From NCBI GenBank assembly GCA_946533525.1, contig CAMNBW010000062.1:1-7895 (forward strand): a stretch of DNA of 7,895 bases, read 5' to 3'. Every line of letters begins with the position of its first letter. Position 1 is the stretch's first letter. The position numbers and the translations under genes were made by a program. Origin of the DNA: an uncultured Lachnospiraceae bacterium (GTDB lineage Bacteria; Bacillota; Clostridia; Lachnospirales; Lachnospiraceae). The notes below the pieces were generated by a model. The model saw only the letters and a list, made by a program, of their open reading frames with translations, searched no databases and had not been told where the DNA came from. Positions 6,417 through 7,895 of the stretch are shown piece by piece.

Positions 6417-7226
6417 GTGAAATTTACCAGAATCAGCGACAGAGAAATAAAATGCGTACTCAGCGAGGAGGAGCTTATCAGCTACGGTATAGATCTGGAC
6501 GATATTTTGGAAAAGACCGACCGTATAAAGCCCTTCTTTAAGGATATAATGGATATGGCGGCTGCAAGGCTCGGCATAGACAAAAGCGAGGGGATCCACA
6601 TCGCTTCCGCCCAGATCAGCGTGTTAAAGGATAACAGCATTGCTATCGTATTCCATTCTTCAGAGATAGGAGAGGGTCTCGAAAAGATTCCCGGGGCCCA
6701 GAGCCGCATAGACCGGATTAAATCCCGGATAACCAAGGCTTTGGAGGCAGAGGAGGATCCGAGTCATATTTCAGCGGAGCTTCGAAGGGAGATCCTGGAT
6801 ATGCTTGAGGAGCAGCTTATGGCGGAGGGGAATTATTCGCCAGAGGCTATGAGCCAGATACGGGAGCTCAGGGAAGAGGTGGACAACGAGGAGCTTTCCG
6901 GAGTCTCCAAGCATTCCGGCAACGGCACGGACAGCTTTGTCATACGCTTCAGGAATATGGAGGACTGTATCGGCTATTGCTCCAGATATGATCTGGGCTA
7001 CGAGGTCACCAGTACCCTGTTTAAAGGAAGGAATGACGGCATGTATTATCTCTTTGTTATGAGAGGCAGCTTAAACTCCGAATATTTCCAGCTTTTGAAG
7101 CTTATGTCCTATGAATACGGGGAACCCGAGTCCGATTCGATGTCGAGGCACACATATATCGTGGACAACTCAGACACCCTGGTCTTTGGCAATGCCTTTA
7201 ATTCCCTGAGCGGAGTGGACAGTTGA
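6417..7226 (+). CDS. mecA: MecA-family ClpC adaptor-like protein
   Basis: MecA proteins deliver substrates to the ClpC AAA+ unfoldase for ClpCP degradation; in Bacillus subtilis the classic target is ComK. The 269-residue protein begins with MKFTRISDREIKCVLSEEEL, closely matching the MecA N-terminal substrate-binding domain in layout (the family start resembles MKIERINENTIKV). That domain extends to about residue 82. A charged, Glu/Lys/Arg-rich, helix-prone linker follows (about 85-165). The C-terminal ClpC-binding-like domain runs from FVIRFRNMEDCIGYC (174-188) through GMYYLFVM (208-215) to the end. It is longer than B. subtilis MecA (about 218 residues), mainly in the linker. The start is GTG. 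Its TGA overlaps the next ATG by one base. Targets cannot be inferred from sequence, and a competence role should not be assumed. Confidence 0.8.
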   Translation: MKFTRISDREIKCVLSEEELISYGIDLDDILEKTDRIKPFFKDIMDMAAARLGIDKSEGIHIASAQISVLKDNSIAIVFHSSEIGEGLEKIPGAQSRIDRIKSRITKALEAEEDPSHISAELRREILDMLEEQLMAEGNYSPEAMSQIRELREEVDNEELSGVSKHSGNGTDSFVIRFRNMEDCIGYCSRYDLGYEVTSTLFKGRNDGMYYLFVMRGSLNSEYFQLLKLMSYEYGEPESDSMSRHTYIVDNSDTLVFGNAFNSLSGVDS

Positions 7227-7895
7227 TGCTGACCTGGGTAATCCTTGTAATCCTTATCCTGCTCTCGGCTTTCTTCTCGGGAGCGGAAACAGCCCTTACC
7301 ACAGTAAACAAGATGCGGATCCGTTCCCTCTATGAAAACGGAAATAAGAGGGCCGGAACTCTTATAAAGGTACATGAAAAGTGGGGCAAGATGCTTTCAT
7401 GTATCCTGGTGTGCAATAATATCGTAAATATCGCGGCCTCAGCCCTGGCCACAACCCTTGCTCTAAAGATAAATCTCGCGGTCGGAATAATGACGGGAGT
7501 CATCACAGTAGTTGTCCTTATCTTCGGTGAGATCACGCCCAAAAGCATTGCTACCACGTATTCCGAGAATATCTCCCTTGCCATAGCGCCGTTAATATGG
7601 TTTCTTATGGGCTTTTTTACCCCGGTCATATGGATAATAAATGTCATATCCAAGGTTATTTTGTTTATTTTAAGAATAGACATCTCCAGGACAGACAACC
7701 CCATGACTGAAAAGGAACTCAGGACCATAGTGGATGTAAGCCATGAGGACGGGGTCATTGAAAGCAGCGAAAGGAAGATCATAAACAATGTCTTTGATTT
7801 CGGAGACAGTACCGCAAAGGATATTATGATACCCCGTATCGATGTGACGGAGATAAACATTAATTCCACCTACGAAGAGATCTTCGAGATATTTA
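7226..7895 (+). CDS. CNNM/CorC (HlyC/CorC) family membrane protein, partial at the right edge
   Basis: The gene runs off the window; 223 residues are visible, about half of a usual family member. It starts at the ATG overlapping the mecA-like stop by one base, with GGAG at 7212-7215. The first part is a DUF21/CNNM transmembrane domain: a hydrophobic N-terminus leading into FFSGAETALT (16-25), VCNNIVNIAASALATTLA (62-79), a segment ending in the hallmark GEITPKS (101-107), and further hydrophobic stretches at about 115-150. A cytosolic linker (DNPMTEKELRTIVDV, 157-171) and the start of the first CBS domain (IMIPRIDVTEI, 200-210) follow. The second CBS domain and the C-terminal CorC domain lie beyond the edge. 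Family members act in magnesium (and historically cobalt) export or homeostasis; the older 'hemolysin' label is not informative. The ion cannot be determined here. Confidence 0.9.
   Translation, partial: MLTWVILVILILLSAFFSGAETALTTVNKMRIRSLYENGNKRAGTLIKVHEKWGKMLSCILVCNNIVNIAASALATTLALKINLAVGIMTGVITVVVLIFGEITPKSIATTYSENISLAIAPLIWFLMGFFTPVIWIINVISKVILFILRIDISRTDNPMTEKELRTIVDVSHEDGVIESSERKIINNVFDFGDSTAKDIMIPRIDVTEININSTYEEIFEIF

Noticed and set aside
7330..7869. A 179-codon open frame on the minus strand opposite the CorC-family gene
   Set aside because: It lies fully opposite a gene with clear CNNM motifs (FFSGAETALT, GEITPKS). Its hydrophobic translation is a by-product of the coding strand's codon pattern, and it has no recognisable family signature.

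Overview
The window reads as a stretch of chromosome from an anaerobic Firmicute, most likely a Clostridia member and possibly Lachnospiraceae. This rests on the anaerobic (early cobalt insertion) type of cobalamin genes, dense co-directional packing, strong AGGAG-type ribosome sites, heavy use of ATA/AGG/CTT codons at a roughly balanced GC content, and a MecA-type ClpC adaptor gene. The genus cannot be fixed from the sequence. Everything recognised is on the + strand and no gap between genes exceeds 74 bases. I saw no rRNA, tRNA, CRISPR array, insertion sequence or long repeat.

Positions 12-6342 are the middle to late part of a cobalamin (corrin ring) operon. In order it holds cbiF (C11 methyltransferase), cbiG (lactone opening/deacylation), cbiH (C17 methyltransferase, ring contraction), one long gene fusing cbiJ/cobK, cbiE and cbiT, then cbiA (a,c-diamide synthase) and a small nine-cysteine protein whose start overlaps the end of cbiA. 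Together they cover cobalt-precorrin-3 to cobyrinate a,c-diamide except the CbiD and CbiC steps. CbiD, CbiC, CbiL, the cobaltochelatase and any cobalamin riboswitch are not in the window and probably lie upstream. The first bases already carry a ribosome site, and a TGA overlaps the cbiF start, so the operon very likely continues to the left.

Positions 6343-6416 form a short AT-rich gap with a convincing promoter-like sequence (TTGACG, 17 bases, TAAAAT) overlapping a near-palindrome. A second two-gene unit follows: a MecA-like adaptor (GTG start) and, overlapping it by one base, a CNNM/CorC-family membrane protein that runs off the right edge.

The genes are mostly ordinary members of known families. 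The points most worth a second look are the three-enzyme fusion, the small cysteine-rich protein tied to cbiA, the MecA-CorC coupling, and several substitutions in otherwise well-kept motifs of the corrin enzymes.
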